Part shown: piece by piece, positions 1-12,015 of the stretch
Position numbering within the stretch: the stretch's first letter is position 1
Layout of the letters: each line of letters opens with the position of its first letter
The notes under the pieces: model-generated
Seen by the model: the letters and a program-made list of their open reading frames with translations, nothing else
What the model was told of the DNA's origin: nothing
The model's database searches: none
Translations under genes and position numbers: made by a program
Origin: Macrocystis pyrifera
Taxonomy: Eukaryota > Sar > Phaeophyceae > Laminariales > Laminariaceae
Length of the DNA stretch: 64,000 nt
Assembly (NCBI GenBank): GCA_031763025.1
Contig: JASSKH010000020.1
Coordinates: 5,203,667-5,267,666 of the forward strand
Direction of reading: 5' to 3'

Positions 1-640
1 TTTGCCAACCCGGTTCGGCGAACAATCCGCGTTCGCACCTCCTAGGGTGCCACACAATAGCACAAGTAATTGTGCGTCGTTCTTTTGCCTTCACTTCGGT
101 CTTCGTTTTTTTTCTTCATCTAGCCTCCGCTAGGCTTCTGTCCACCTTTTCCTTCGTCTTTCTTTGTTTTTGATTTTGGTGATTTCTCCTTCGCCTCCGC
201 TTTGAGTTCTATTTTCCTCTCCTTTTGGTCTCCCTCTAGCGGTTGTTCTCAGTGAACACCCTTTCGTAGTGTTTGGGTCTTACTACGAGGAGTGGGGGAA
301 TCTATAGCCTCATTTCTTTTGTTTGGAATAGCCGCATCTTCGACCACCTCTTTCTGGTCGTTTGGGATGGTCTTTTGTCATCATCCTCTCGACCCTCTTG
401 TGGTCTGTATATAGGACAATTCAGGGTGAGCTAGTGTGATATGAGTGAAGTACTCATGGGCTATAGATATATATAATATATACTCGGAAGTTTTGTAGTC
501 TCACGAATACGAGAATAATCCAAACAATGGAATAACCCGGCGGATATTCCGTTAGTCGAGAGTAACGTTCTTTTAGGAATGTTCTCTAGGGCGGATAGCC
601 CGTTAGACGAGAATAATATTCCTTAACGGAGGTAGGACCA
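1..640. other. T-rich non-coding stretch with small hairpins
   Basis: No reading frame here looks like protein. The strand is rich in T and C. Several short perfect hairpins can be read: AGCCT/AGGCT near 121-137, CGTAGT/ACTACG near 265-287 and CGACC/GGTCG near 339-360. An imperfect tandem motif with GGCGGATA and CCGTTAG occurs near 540-612. I cannot assign it; a structured transcript, an organelle-derived insert or plain chance are all possible. Confidence 0.3.
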
Positions 641-3600
641 TAAAGTGAGAAGTTCTTATATTCGCAAAGAAAGATCGGGAGCAATAGGAAAGTTCTGTAG
701 GAGTATATCAGATAGGTGGAATTTAGGAGAGCTTATGGCGTGGGGTGGGACGAGTATGTCTGGGTGTCGAGTCCCTCCCCCCTACCTCTCACTTCTCTAC
801 CAGCGCACCTCCTCAGCTCTCGCTATCAATAAGAAGATCTAAATCAGAAGAAGCGAAGCACTGCTTTCCAGCTGCCTGAAATACCTGTGTCCCTTACCCT
901 TACCCTACCTCGGTCCCCACTTCACATGAAGATGTATACTGCGACGCAACGAAACCGTAAAATGGTAACATAAAACCCTTGATGAGTGGAAAACAACGCA
1001 TTGGACGTTTCGACGAAGGCGTGTTTTGGGCTCAGCCGTCGGCTGTCAAAACAGTTGTATGAAAAGCTGACAACGTAAAGTAGCGTAAAAGAGGTGAGCG
1101 CTACTACGGTAGACCCATCCATAACAGTGGATTGGAATAGCGTGGCTGTCCATCTACCCCACCCCCCAATGAGTCCCCCTCCCCCCCTCCCCCTGCATAG
1201 ACACGGCGATCGTAACATAGAAAACAATATTAAAAGACGAAAGGCGGACGTGTAGGCCGTGTGGTGAGGCTGTAGAATGGGCGACAGGAAGAGGAGTAGA
1301 TCGATTGGAGGCTGGAGGCAGACAGAGAAGGTCTTCCCAACAAAGCTGTTCGTAGCACGGTTGTGTTCTTCCCTTTTGTGTCGGGGCATTCTAATTCCTG
1401 TTTGTAAGCTACGATGTAAGACGAGGGAACGAGATCTGGGAAAGATTCGTCCCTCGGTGCTGTATAGGCTGCACACTTTGGCTCATCATTTTCCGACTTG
1501 TTTTGAGCTCCTTGGCACGTGGGGGACTAGCCACTATCACGGTGGCCCCTAATATATAGCTCTAAAACGGAAGGAGAGAAGCAGAAGCTTTTCTCAATGT
1601 ATTTCTGAAGACTCCGAAATAGTTATAGCATCGATGGAAACGCCTATCGTCAACCGCGTATTTGAAAACAGGCTAAAAAAAATAAAAACGATTCCCGCGG
1701 TGGTTCTTGAGATACAACGCCGCGCCAAAGTGGGTGTTTCTTGCTGATTTTGGGTATATTCACTGTGGGCCTCCGTGATAGCATACTAGTATGATATTTC
1801 CAGCAGCGTATTTGTTTTCAGAAATACTGCTGTACACGGCAGCAGCGCATAGAAATATTGGTCGGCAGGAATGCGCCAAAATTGTACCTGCGGAGTAGGG
1901 AAACTTTCGGGGGAGACGCTGAGTTCCTCGCGTGAGCAGCTCGGAGAATACGCCACCACACCAATCGTGGCACCGCTCCACAGATATGCATGCTACCGCA
2001 GGGGCGCACCTGTAATTTTCTGAGGCTCCTTCCGCATTTGTGAGGATCTTTGGAAACCACCCAAAAAATAGATTGTACTGAAAAATATGTGGGCTTGACC
2101 CGAAGACTATCTCATCATGCCGTAGGTCTAAATCTCTCGATCTATAATGCCAAAACAAAATGGATGTTCAGGTACTGTACGGCAATGCTTCGGCTGACGT
2201 GTTCTACGGTAGAGGTAGCACATTTCCGCGAAATGTTCTCTGACAGGCGGGGCTCCTTAACCATAATTCGTCGGTATGCCAATCTTGTTTCGAAAAGTGA
2301 CGTAATTGTATACTTGGGCCACGGGATTTTTTATCGGGACGCGATTTGCTTTGTTTCTAGAGTCAGTTTTCGGGTGAGTTGTGGAGCTCCTAAAGTGAAG
2401 AGCCTCAGAAAAACTGGTGTGAGCCTTTGTCGCAGAACGTCTCGTCGGTCCCAGTGGCAGTTTGGGCGAAATAGTTCTGGCTGCCCCCGATCATGGCACG
2501 CGTCGAAAACTAGACCTTATTCCGGGCGAAACATGATCTTGAAAATAAAAGCAACGCAAGAATTGGTTTGAAGCCACAGCCTAATGGTGTTGCGCGCAGT
2601 TCGTGCTCGCGGGGTGCGATAAGAAAAGCTGTCCGTCTAGCAGTTTAGATAGTATGCCTTCATGGATGAAGTGCCTAAAGGTACTTCACAGACAAGCTCT
2701 CGACGAGGGTTTTCTTCATAAACGGCGTGTACAAAAGTAGGGGGAAAGTAACTCTTCGTTTTGATATTTTTACGTTGTTATTTCTTATTCCGTTTGCCAT
2801 CCGACAAGGTGCAGCGCATATTCCAATCATTTTGTGTCATCCACGTATGAACTCCGATGACGTCAACCATGGAAGGTGCCATCGATCAGACCTGAATACT
2901 TGATACACGTATACCTACAAGGCAGCCCTCCCCCCCTGATAATGACTCCACTGACTCCTAACCGACGTTTACTCACTCACATCCTATATTCTTCCTGGTT
3001 GTAAATATTTCTACAATCACATATTATATTATTCCTGGTATTAAATATCAGGTGTTTGTTGAGCCTACCGTAGTGTCTGCCCAGCGTATTTGTGGGTTGA
3101 TCATGCGTAGCTGCTGTCACTGATGGGTTTCTTCTGGTTACGATGAAACAGGGGGGCCGCATTCGCCACATGCTGCACCCAGTCCACGCAGAGAGAATGA
3201 AGGTGTCTACAGAGAAAAAACGCGGTCTACCACGGCTGCAAGGTCCGCTGTCTGGGCATGGGGGCTCTCAGTATAGATATATTCGTTGTCTACGTACATA
3301 CGTGGTTAACGCTATATGTGCTCTGTTAAACTTCCAAGCTGTATGCTAGAACTGCCTGGTGAATAAGAGCGACGCCATTGGCGCCAGGGCAGAGTGGGTG
3401 CGAGATTTAGGGAGCCACGCCACGGCACAGGGGGGGGGGGGGGGGGGGGGGGGGGTGAGCCCAGCAGCTTTTAACATACAGGGTCTATCTGCGGGGAAAT
3501 TACTGTATACCAATGCATGCCCAGCAATCCCATTCAGTTTGCGTTTAATGTCCATTGCAAGCACTACGACATAATAGGTGTCACCTGCAGGGGTTGTTTA

Positions 3601-4430
3601 ACAGGATTGCGCGTACAACTAACTATTCTAGACTCGGTCGTTTATTTTAGGGGGGATAGGGCTCCTTTATGAACGAAGCGTTGTAAACGATAGGTCTCCC
3701 CCCTTTGCCGTTTCCATGACAAGAATAAAGCTTGGGACCTGTTGAAGTGCCGCTTCCACCCTTTTCTTCACGAATTTTGTCGCTACGAATTCGCATGAGA
3801 TGATCAACCAAGGTGCCATTCCGAGGTGTTTAGGTCGTAGATGTCTGAAACTTAGTGGCGGCGGGAAACCTAAGAGTGCCCTCTTAATTCGAACTATATT
3901 GGAATATCATATTCGATTCGAGGCCCTCCCTCTACAGCTGTCACGAGTTGCATCCGTACTTGACGTTTTACGGCATTCCGGAGACCATTCCAGCAGATAT
4001 CCGTGCAAGATAACACTTCACATAACAATCTCATGACACATTATGGAAACCCATGGCAGGCGTGTTGCGGTGGCGATGTGACCTGCGATTTTATGAGGCT
4101 CCTCACTTGAGGCGAGCTCTATATTATTACCAATCCATTAGCGAATCGTTTGTAGGTAACCCAAGCAAATGATCTTGGAAAAGAAGGGCGCGCTTACGTA
4201 CTGTGCGCCGATGCACGTACGTACGGTAGTTGTGTCACGAAACACATTGTAACAAGCTGCGGTCGTGAGATTACCCTCATATTGTGTAGTTTGTGTTGCT
4301 GATAAACCCCTGTTAGCCAGAAAAGTGTTGGTCGAACCATGCTACCCCCCATCGTGTATTAGAGAGAGCCTCAGAACCTCATAGAAAACCACGAAACCTT
4401 CTGGCACCCTGTTAATAGTTTCAGAGCACT
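641..4430. other. Non-genic stretch with one hairpin-ended repeat copy and a poly-G tract
   Basis: Open frames here are short, have unusual composition and show no motif I recognise. The parts I can name are the 250-bp repeat at 2197-2444 and the poly-G tract near 3431-3455. I see nothing else to annotate. Confidence 0.5.
2197..2444 (+). repeat. Hairpin-ended MITE, family M2, copy 1
   Basis: This is one of six copies of a repeat of about 250 bp in the window (others near 11290, 12535, 32234, 33578 and 43060). The ends are inverted versions of GTTCTACGATAGAGGT. Inside, shared words occur in a fixed order: CACATTTCCGC, CTTAACCC, CGTCGGAATGCCA, GGGACGCAATTTGAT and GAGCTCCTTAAG followed by GAGCCTCAGAAA. 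It has no coding capacity. It fits a MITE; I cannot see a clean target duplication, so the superfamily is open. Confidence 0.6.
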
Positions 4431-4449
4431 TCATGCGGGGGGGGCCTCC

Positions 4450-5080
4450 GCGCGGACATGGCCGTGGTAAACCGCGGCTTGCCACGGCAAGGCCCACGGG
4501 TTGCCATCGGGCATAGCGCTGCCACGGCACGTGCTACGGATGTGCCCACAGCACGTGCAGTGGAACTTATCATGGCCGCCCGCGGCATTGCCACGGCAAG
4601 TACCACAGAAACTCCTCCACGGCATGTGCCACGGCAACTCCTCCACGGCAACAATCGCGGATTTTCTGGTGGAAAAGCCCACGGCGAGCTCCACGGCAAC
4701 GTCTATTGCGAGCCCCGCCGTCATATGCACGGCAAGCCCCACGAGGAGTCCCACTGCAATGTCCACGGCGAGCCGTGGCAACGCCGTCTGCAAGAGCCAC
4801 TGGAAATCCGCCTTGCTCCCTGAAGCCCCGCCTGGCCCCCTGAACTCACCCGGGCCTGACCCCGCCTGCAAGATGCAGAAATAAATAGTACTCCGCAAGA
4901 GTCGCCGGAGGCCCACTCGATCCCCTGACCTCACCCAGCGCTAACCCTACCCGGGACTGATCCCACTCCCCCACAGGTTAGGTGCAGGTGTGAAGACTGC
5001 CGTGGAGATTGCCGTGGACCTTGCCGTGGATGTTGCCCTGGGGCTTGCCGGTGATACTGCAGCGGGGGTTCCCGTGAATG
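4450..5080. repeat. Degenerate CCACGGC / GCCGTGG minisatellite in two opposed blocks
   Basis: The block 4450-4800 is built from spaced copies of CCACGGCAA-like words. After a spacer, 4990-5080 carries the reverse complement, GCCGTGGA plus a few bases, several times. The unit is about 12-15 bp and divergent. On the minus strand the first block reads as a repeated Val-Ala-Val-Asp-like peptide, which follows from the 12-bp unit and does not prove a gene. The two blocks could pair as one long imperfect hairpin. Confidence 0.6.
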
Positions 5081-7706
5081 TTGACGCGCACAGCCTACAC
5101 TTTGTCCGTGGTCCTACGTATAGTCGTACAATCTATACCAGGTAACTGGTACGTGGTAACAATTGGTTCTGTGTGTCACGCTCATACTTCGTCTTATTTT
5201 CGACTGTTGTTGTGTTTAGCAGTCCACGACGGCAACACTACATTCAAGAATAGCGTGGGGGCTGCATTACTACATGCGGATAGTTATACCCGACCGTGTA
5301 CGTGGCTTCTTGACGGCTAAACATTCATGCGAGGTTCGGCGGGTCGCTTCTATACCGAACGGCGACAATGACACACTTTGAAACGGAAGATGGATGGATA
5401 GATACCGGAGGTCGGCGACAACGAACAAGAACACAGACAGCATCAAGGTGTTCGCGTAGAATTTGTTTGGAACCGATTTGGTTTGGTGTGTCTCCCTATA
5501 AGAACAAGCATCCAATGCATGGAATCTTCCTACCGTAAGAAAAACCCACCCTAAAGAACCTTAGGTTGGACGCGGCATTTTGACCACACTTTACTAAGTT
5601 TCTTGAGTTGGGTCAACTCTTAGGATGGTCTCATGGGTTGGGGTAATTTGTACATAGGAAACAGGCCGCCAGAAACCCGACCATAATGGTTCCAACCAAA
5701 TTCTTCGCAAACGCCCTATGGCACATGCTCGTTGGTTTGAATGTCATAGGGCTTACCAGGAGCAGAGAAGTGGGGACAATGCGATCCTATCGTGTGGGAG
5801 TAAATTTAACTGTGAGTGCATGGGTGAGGGCGCCGCGAGAGCGAGGGAGCGAAGAAAAACTTCGCGAGGATTTGCGAGGGGACGAGTGATCGCTGGAACT
5901 CTGCTTCGAAAGCGTCGAATTGCCGCTCCAGAAACGAATACGAGTGGTCTCATGTCGTCTACTGCTTGCTGTCGACTACTTTTAATCGAGGGGGAATACC
6001 AGAGAGACTAAAATCTCGAGAAAGCGTGTGAGAACGACGCTTCAAAAGGTGATCGTCGCTTTGTTTACCCGACAGGCGCGTAAAACCTAAGAGCAAGCTC
6101 TTGGGAATGTAAAAGGACGAAGCATTCCGGTAGTTTCCGGTCGACACGTACCTCCATCTCCGCTGAAGGAATTAGGACGTTTGAAGCTAAGCCAACATGG
6201 GCAGGGATATAATGTAGGCATTGCGCGGGATGGTTGAGACCGCGCTCTTTTTCCTATTTTTTGGAGGACGCCCGCGCGCACCGACACTCATCGACCCGCT
6301 AATACTGCAAGGTCGAAATGACTACTCACAAGGTCGTGCCTATATTGTGAGGCAACTATCTGTACAAGGCTCGCACCGACATTAGAGCCGATTATTGTTG
6401 TATCCATCTTGGCAAGAGGCGAGGGATAAATCACTGCAGTCGTCTGATGGAAACAGGGAGGTACTTCGAGTGAAACATGATTAAAAACATAGTAAAACCG
6501 CTCTGGGCGGAAAAAAGAGGACCGTTTAGACATTAATATGAACACCAAAAGGTCCTTAAATTTACGTCCAGAGTGGTGAGTACGTCGTAAGGGACAAAAA
6601 CCAACCCTGACCCAACGGTTCATTCCGAACAGATGCATTCATATAGGAATACCCACCAGGGGCGGGTCACAGCGTTGTCGTGCACTTAAGCGTTCTTTGC
6701 TGCCCGCACAGATCTGTGCATCATCGCCAACCTCGTTGATAACGAGAGGGGGGTTGCCGAACAGCCTGCGGCTAGTTACATCGAAAACTTGTACGCCGTG
6801 TGCCCATGAAATCACTACATACAGCAGTAGACCAACAACAGCATACATGTAGGCGTCGTGCCAGACGTTGTGCCCGCACAACGCCTTGAAGGTGCTTTTT
6901 CAGGTTTCAAATATTGAACGGAACGAAGGAGTCCCACAGGTCCTCGCCATACCTACTGTAGCGGTCGTTAAAGATCGACAGGCAAACAAAACGAACGAAC
7001 GAAACGACGACGTGTCTACCCGACCGCGGAATACGTAAAACATGCGATAACCAAGCGCCCAGATGTCAGGTACTACTGAACTTCGCGATACTAAGCGGAG
7101 TACTACTACAGTACCTGATAAACCTTTACCACTACACTGCTGCAGAAATGACCCAACTCCTACGTTTCTCCCCCAATCGATGGTAGAGACTTAATGGGGT
7201 TGGCTGCAAAACGCTCATGGTAGGCGGTCATTCCATTTACTATTGGCTTCCCTTCTCACCCCCCCCACTCGACGTCGTCCCCCCCCCCCTTCCCACCCCC
7301 GAAATCTCCTTGGGTCGTGAACCCAACCTTCCTGCGGCATGTCAGTCAAAAGCCAGAATACGTCTCCGGCTCGACTACTCTTGCCCAAGTCGATCCATGA
7401 TGTATTGTAGCGAGAGAATATCTTCAGAACCCGGTTTCCCGTCTCCGAAGCTAGTCCCAAAGCGTGGCAAGTTCTGCCTGTGGCAGATCAAAACGTCACA
7501 GCTGTCAAGAGATCGCCATCTGCCATACCCCTGCTCGCGACCTCCGTAGATCAGCGCTCCTTTTCAACGTAGCGCCACTGGGGACGACGGTAAAGCACCT
7601 CTGAGGGGTTCCGCACTACGATAGCCAAGCTCCAAAAACAAAAACAAAGTTGGCCGCATGTGTGAAGACGGGGAAGAGAGGGAGAAGAGGGGCGAATGGG
7701 CGCGCG

Positions 7707-7748
<42 letters not shown>

Positions 7749-8246
7749 GAGGGGGGAGAAGAGGCAAGGGAAAAGAGGGAAGGGGGACGAAGAGCAACAA
7801 GAGGCGCCGAACTTTCCGCCCGGTGATCAGCTGTGACCTCCCGCTCCTGAGCGTCGACTGGGTTTCAAATCCACGGGACCGTATCGTGGAAGAAACGCGG
7901 CGGTAACGAATCCGGGTCACACGCAACATGCAACAAAGCAGCACACCTTGTCTGAGAGTTCCATGAAAGCCTATATACTCGAAGTATGCGAATTTCCTTT
8001 CTCGTATCACCCCGCTCCGTCCACTGCAGAGATTAAATTCGTCGAAGGTTGCCCGGCCACAACGTTTCATAACAATCGCACGAGTCCCGGCTGCGGCCCA
8101 ATATCGTTGTCGGCTCCAAAGCATCCCGAGGGAGCGATTTGTCCTGGGGGAGAAACAGGCAGGTGCAGAACAACGGTCCCCTACATGGTGTATGTGCGCA
8201 GGGTACCGGCAGGCCCGGTGAGGTCGTCGCGTTTTTAATTGCACAG
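5081..8246. other. Non-genic stretch downstream of the ankyrin gene
   Basis: I see no gene. It includes a poly-G tract at about 7710-7746 and one copy of a short repeat at about 6495-6580 with GGGCGGAAA-like inverted ends. The part next to 8246 is probably the 3' untranslated region of the ankyrin gene, but no poly(A) signal is decisive. Confidence 0.4.
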
Positions 8247-9623
8247 TCACAGCCACGCGATGACCTTCCGAACTATGGATTGGTCGCCCTGGACTTCAAA
8301 CAGGCGGCCGATCAAGTCACGAAACGTTTTTCTTTGCATTTCCTCTGTCCCCGCCCGCGCCACAAGGTGCCGCTTTGCTGCCCGTGATGGACGTTTCGCT
8401 TGTTGGTTGGCGCTGTAAAGATTGTTTGTTCCGGTATCTACGTTGGGCGCGCCCGCGCAAGAGCAGGCTACGGGCTCCGCCTCTTCGCGGTTGCCTTCCA
8501 TGGAGCTCACGTTGACACAATAGGTAGCATCTGACGCTTTCCGCTTCCTTGTCTCGCACGATGTGCCAACGCCCAAACCATCTCGCCGAGTAAAGACCTC
8601 GCGCATCCCTGGCTCCGTTTTTTTGGACGAACGTGATCTTGTTGACACCCCGTCCATCAAAACGCATTGTTTTAAAGACGTTGTACACGGATTCATCACC
8701 ACTTGATGAGCGTCGGGTTTCCCTCCCGCAAGGACAGCGAAGGATGCTGCCGTCGACGCCCAGCAAGATAAACCGCCTCGGAGGGAACATGAAAACCTAG
8801 TCTTGCGGGCAGCCCTGGTGTACAGCATGCAAAGCCAGCCGCGGCGTCTCCATGCGCGGTCCAGAGGCATCCTCCGCAACACCTGGTGAATCGTTCGGCA
8901 GTCCGCCACGTCTCTGGCCGACAGCGGTACGCGCGAGCCAATCACGTCTCGGAGGGGGGGTAATCGTAAACGCGGGTCGTCGCCGTCGACGTTAGGGCGA
9001 CAGTGCAGAGCGTGTTGCGCCAATTCGTCATCGTTGCTTCCTGGTGCAGTCTCGATGTTTCCCACGCTTGGAGGGGGAGGGGGGGGCGCAGGCGAGAAAT
9101 GCACGCCAGCGAACGACGTAGCAACTGCAGCAGCAGCAGCCGTAGCGGCAGTGGCGGCACCTGGAGCAGCAGCAGCAACAACGGACGCGCCCGGGGGTGA
9201 ACTGGAAAACGTGGCCGAGGACGATGCCGACACAAATGTACTCCGGTCAGAGGAGGACGGGGAGGAGGGCGACGAGGCAGACAAGCCGGGTGAGGGACGA
9301 GCAGATCTTGTGACGTCGTCAGCCCCCCATCGCAACAGCTCTTCCACACACCCTGCCGCAGCATTCATACAGGAGAGTCGTAGAGGTGTCGTTAGACCAT
9401 CCCCCGATGTTGCATTCACGTCCGCCCCAGCTCTCAGCAGGACTTGCATGATCGACCGGCGGGTATCGCCACCGGGCGCAGCCGCGCAGTGCAAGGGCGA
9501 GAGCCCCCTCTCTTCCGCGCACGTCCTTGCGTTGGGGTCGGCCCCGTTTCTTAGCAGAATCTCTGCTACCTGCACTGACGATTCCCGGGCGGCGACGTGA
9601 AGGGGGGTCTCTCCTACGCTGGC
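8247..9623 (-). CDS. Ankyrin gene exon 2
   Basis: The exon has 1377 bases including the TGA stop. It opens just before GETPLHVAARESS (repeat 6), continues through repeats 7 and 8 and a poly-Ser/poly-Ala linker, and ends with the conserved basic block and tail described for the whole gene. The frame stays open through the whole length, which is strong evidence in this stop-rich DNA. Confidence 0.75.
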   Translation of the reverse strand, partial: ASVGETPLHVAARESSVQVAEILLRNGADPNARTCAEERGLSPLHCAAAPGGDTRRSIMQVLLRAGADVNATSGDGLTTPLRLSCMNAAAGCVEELLRWGADDVTRSARPSPGLSASSPSSPSSSDRSTFVSASSSATFSSSPPGASVVAAAAPGAATAATAAAAAVATSFAGVHFSPAPPPPPPSVGNIETAPGSNDDELAQHALHCRPNVDGDDPRLRLPPLRDVIGSRVPLSARDVADCRTIHQVLRRMPLDRAWRRRGWLCMLYTRAARKTRFSCSLRGGLSCWASTAASFAVLAGGKPDAHQVVMNPCTTSLKQCVLMDGVSTRSRSSKKTEPGMREVFTRRDGLGVGTSCETRKRKASDATYCVNVSSMEGNREEAEPVACSCAGAPNVDTGTNNLYSANQQAKRPSRAAKRHLVARAGTEEMQRKTFRDLIGRLFEVQGDQSIVRKVIAWL

Positions 9624-10479
9624 CTGGCCGCCGCCCCCGCGCTTGCCATCCGAGACGCCGTCCCCCGTACCACCGCTGCTGCCGTCGCTACCGCTATCGC
9701 TGATGGCGCTACCACTACCGTCGCCACCGCTCCCCGTGAGCACACACATGATCATCGGGAGCAGAAGAGCGATTAGGGCAACGTCCCCGGTTGGGATCAG
9801 CTCCAGCGGACAGCAGCAGTTCAGCCATGGCGGCAGGCGACCACGACGGGGAGGGTGCCAGTGCCGGCACGGACCGAGAGCACGGAGAGTCGATGCCCTC
9901 CTCGGGCTTCATTGCGGCGACCGCATGGAGGCAACAGGCACCGCGCCTGTCGGGTGCGTCCGGGTCAGCGCCCGACTCGAGCAACGCCGTCGCGGATCCA
10001 GCACGACCGAGACTCAAGGCCCACCTCAGGGGCGTCTGGCCGGAAACGGCCCTCGCCTCTAGGTTGGCGCCGCGTCGGACAAGCTCGATCACGAGAGAGG
10101 TGTGGCCGGCCTCTGCTGCGGCATGCAGCGGTGTGGCGTGGTCTACGAGGTCTCTGGCGGCCATGTTGGCGCCTGCGTCAAGAAGGGCCTGCGTGGTTAG
10201 AGTGTGGCCGTTGTCCACGGCGAGCCTGAGAGGGGTCAAGCGATCGCCGGAGGTCACGGTTTCCGTGGAAGCGCCCGCGTCGACAAGCAACCGGGCGATT
10301 TTGGCGCGCCCATGGACGGCGGCGACGTGTAGGGCAGAGTAACCACGCGCGTCCCTCGTCTCGTCGGGGTTTAAACCCGAGCGGAGCAGGGCTACGGTTC
10401 GGGCCTCGTCCCCTCCTTTTACCGATAGCAGCAGGACTACCCCTGGCGGTAAAGGCCTTGGCCCCGCCGACAGGAACAT
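8247..10479 (-). CDS. Ankyrin-repeat protein, two exons
   Basis: The predicted protein has about 702 residues: exon 1 10479-9748, a 124-base intron 9747-9624 (GTGTGTGC..GGCCAG, phase 0) and exon 2 9623-8247. Eight ankyrin repeats follow one another, each with a TPLHxAA-like helix and a LLxxGADPN-like turn; five are in exon 1 and three in exon 2. After a low-complexity Ser/Ala/Pro linker come a DRAWRRRGWLCML block and a final FRDLIGRLFEVQ...VIAWL tail. I recall this tail from brown-algal ankyrin proteins; that is memory, not a search. Ankyrin repeats bind proteins, so a scaffold role is likely, but the partner is unknown. The start is the first ATG after an in-frame TGA 21 bases upstream. A frameshift could replace the intron, but the splice sites and phase fit well. 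An upstream exon cannot be excluded. Confidence 0.8.
9748..10479 (-). CDS. Ankyrin gene exon 1
   Basis: The exon has 732 bases, 244 codons. It carries ankyrin repeats 1-5; the last unit ends LLLSAGADPNRG. The frame runs out into a stop at 9715 if it is not spliced. Confidence 0.75.
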
Positions 10480-11289
10480 GCTTCCGTTGAGTGGGTCTCA
10501 GAACGCAATTACGCAACAAATGGGCTGGGATCGTGGACGAACAGTTAGGACGGGATGGGAACGACAACAGTGTGAGTATGGGGGTTGGGTCCGTTAGGGA
10601 AAAAAGATGTCGGGAGACAAGATGCATGCAAGTGTGTGCGCGTACGTTCTACCATTTGAAACACCCGTAAAAGCGTGTTCGCACACGTGTGGCATACCCT
10701 GGCTCACCGGCACCGGCTAAAATGACTGAAAGCTACGTACCCATCGGCTTGCGGTTAACTATTAAGAGGGGACATAGTAATGAGAACCAAACCTGCTCCG
10801 TAAAAATACTGGAATATATATATTATTGTGTAGATGGTGGGTCCTGATTGTTATGGCCCACCGTAATACTAGAGTAGTAGCTGGCGTATTCAAAAAACTG
10901 CTAAGCTGCCAGGAACGTTGAACTAGAAGCAAGGTTAGTTGTGTGACAATAGGTACCACCTATCAGGTATATACAGGTATGCACGTGGTTGAGCACACGC
11001 TGCGAGTACGTACGAAAAAAAATGAATCACCGAAACTTCAATGCCACAGAACGCAGCAACGTGGCGACGAGCTCTCACTAGCCGAAAATGAAACCGCTCA
11101 ACTTCGCACACCCGAAGCAGCACCTATTGTACTACGCACGAATCACTCCAACGAATCGGAATACCCCTTCCCTGTGCGCGTTTTCAACGGCATTTACAGG
11201 CTCCAGCTTATCATGATCGGATTTTTTAAGGTTCTACGAGTTCATAGTCCGACAGCTGTGCTTTACGGCCCTTCCTGCCTTCAGACGCA

Positions 11290-11575
11290 TACGTAGTACG
11301 ATAGAGGTAACACATTTTGGCCAATTATGTTTCAGACTGACCGAGTTTCTTAAGGGACCCAATACCGTTGAAATGCAATCAATAATAGTGTTTTGCATCA
11401 TCTGATTCGTGACAAGCCTGGGCTATAGGGTTGTTCATCGGGTTGCGCTTTCAGCTTTGTTTTCCCCGAAATCAGGTTTTGGGTGGGGTATGGAGCTCTT
11501 CAAGGTCGAATTGGGAGCCTCAGAAACATTAGGGGATACTCCTATCATAGCACACGTCAGAACCGTCACTGCGCC
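11290..11575 (+). repeat. M2 repeat, divergent copy
   Basis: It shows the same order of shared words as the copy at 2197: ACGATAGAGGTAACACATTT at the left, the GGTTGCGCTTT segment, then GGAGCTCTT and GAGCCTCAGAAA, ending near CTATCATAG. It is more diverged than the other copies. Confidence 0.5.
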
Positions 11576-11706
11576 CACGTTTCGGGTACAGCAACACCTC
11601 ACGCATGGGACAAATCAGATCCCCACTTGACTATCTAGATCCTTCGGAGTACAGACAGCAGTAGGTGCATATATTCGTCAATACATTATTTACATGACCT
11701 GGTCGT

Positions 11707-11792
11707 CCTGGTAGTCTAGTGGTCAGCGTCGAATACTACTATTATATTTTACTGAACAGCATTGGTGCCCGAGTTCGAGTCCCACCGTGGTG
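11707..11792 (+). other. tRNA-like sequence (pseudo-tRNA or tRNA-derived SINE head)
   Basis: An RNA polymerase III A-box, TAGTCTAGTGG, lies at 11712-11722 and a B-box, GAGTTCGAGTCC, at 11771-11782, about 50 bases apart. The D-loop part AGTCTAGTGGTCAGC is typical of Asp/Glu/Gln-type tRNAs. I could not fold a proper acceptor stem or T-stem, and the anticodon region is A+T-rich, so it is probably not a working tRNA. Confidence 0.4.
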
Positions 11793-12015
11793 AGATCTTG
11801 ACTTCATTTGCAAAGAAACAAAAAAGGAATCAATTTCTGAGAGCGCCTTCGTGGCGTGGGCACAGTAGGCGGAAGCGGAATTCGACGCGAGTCGGTGAGG
11901 GAGGAAAGGGCAGCAGTCTTCTCGCGATACAAATGCCAAGGCTCGAGCCGTAGTGGGGAAGGGGGCGGGGGGAAGCCACCAACGTTACCCCGGATCTGAG
12001 ATACTACAAATACTA

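Noticed and set aside
891..912. CCCTTACCCTTACCCTACC as a telomere-like repeat
   Set aside because: Only about three units with an unusual sequence, inside other DNA.
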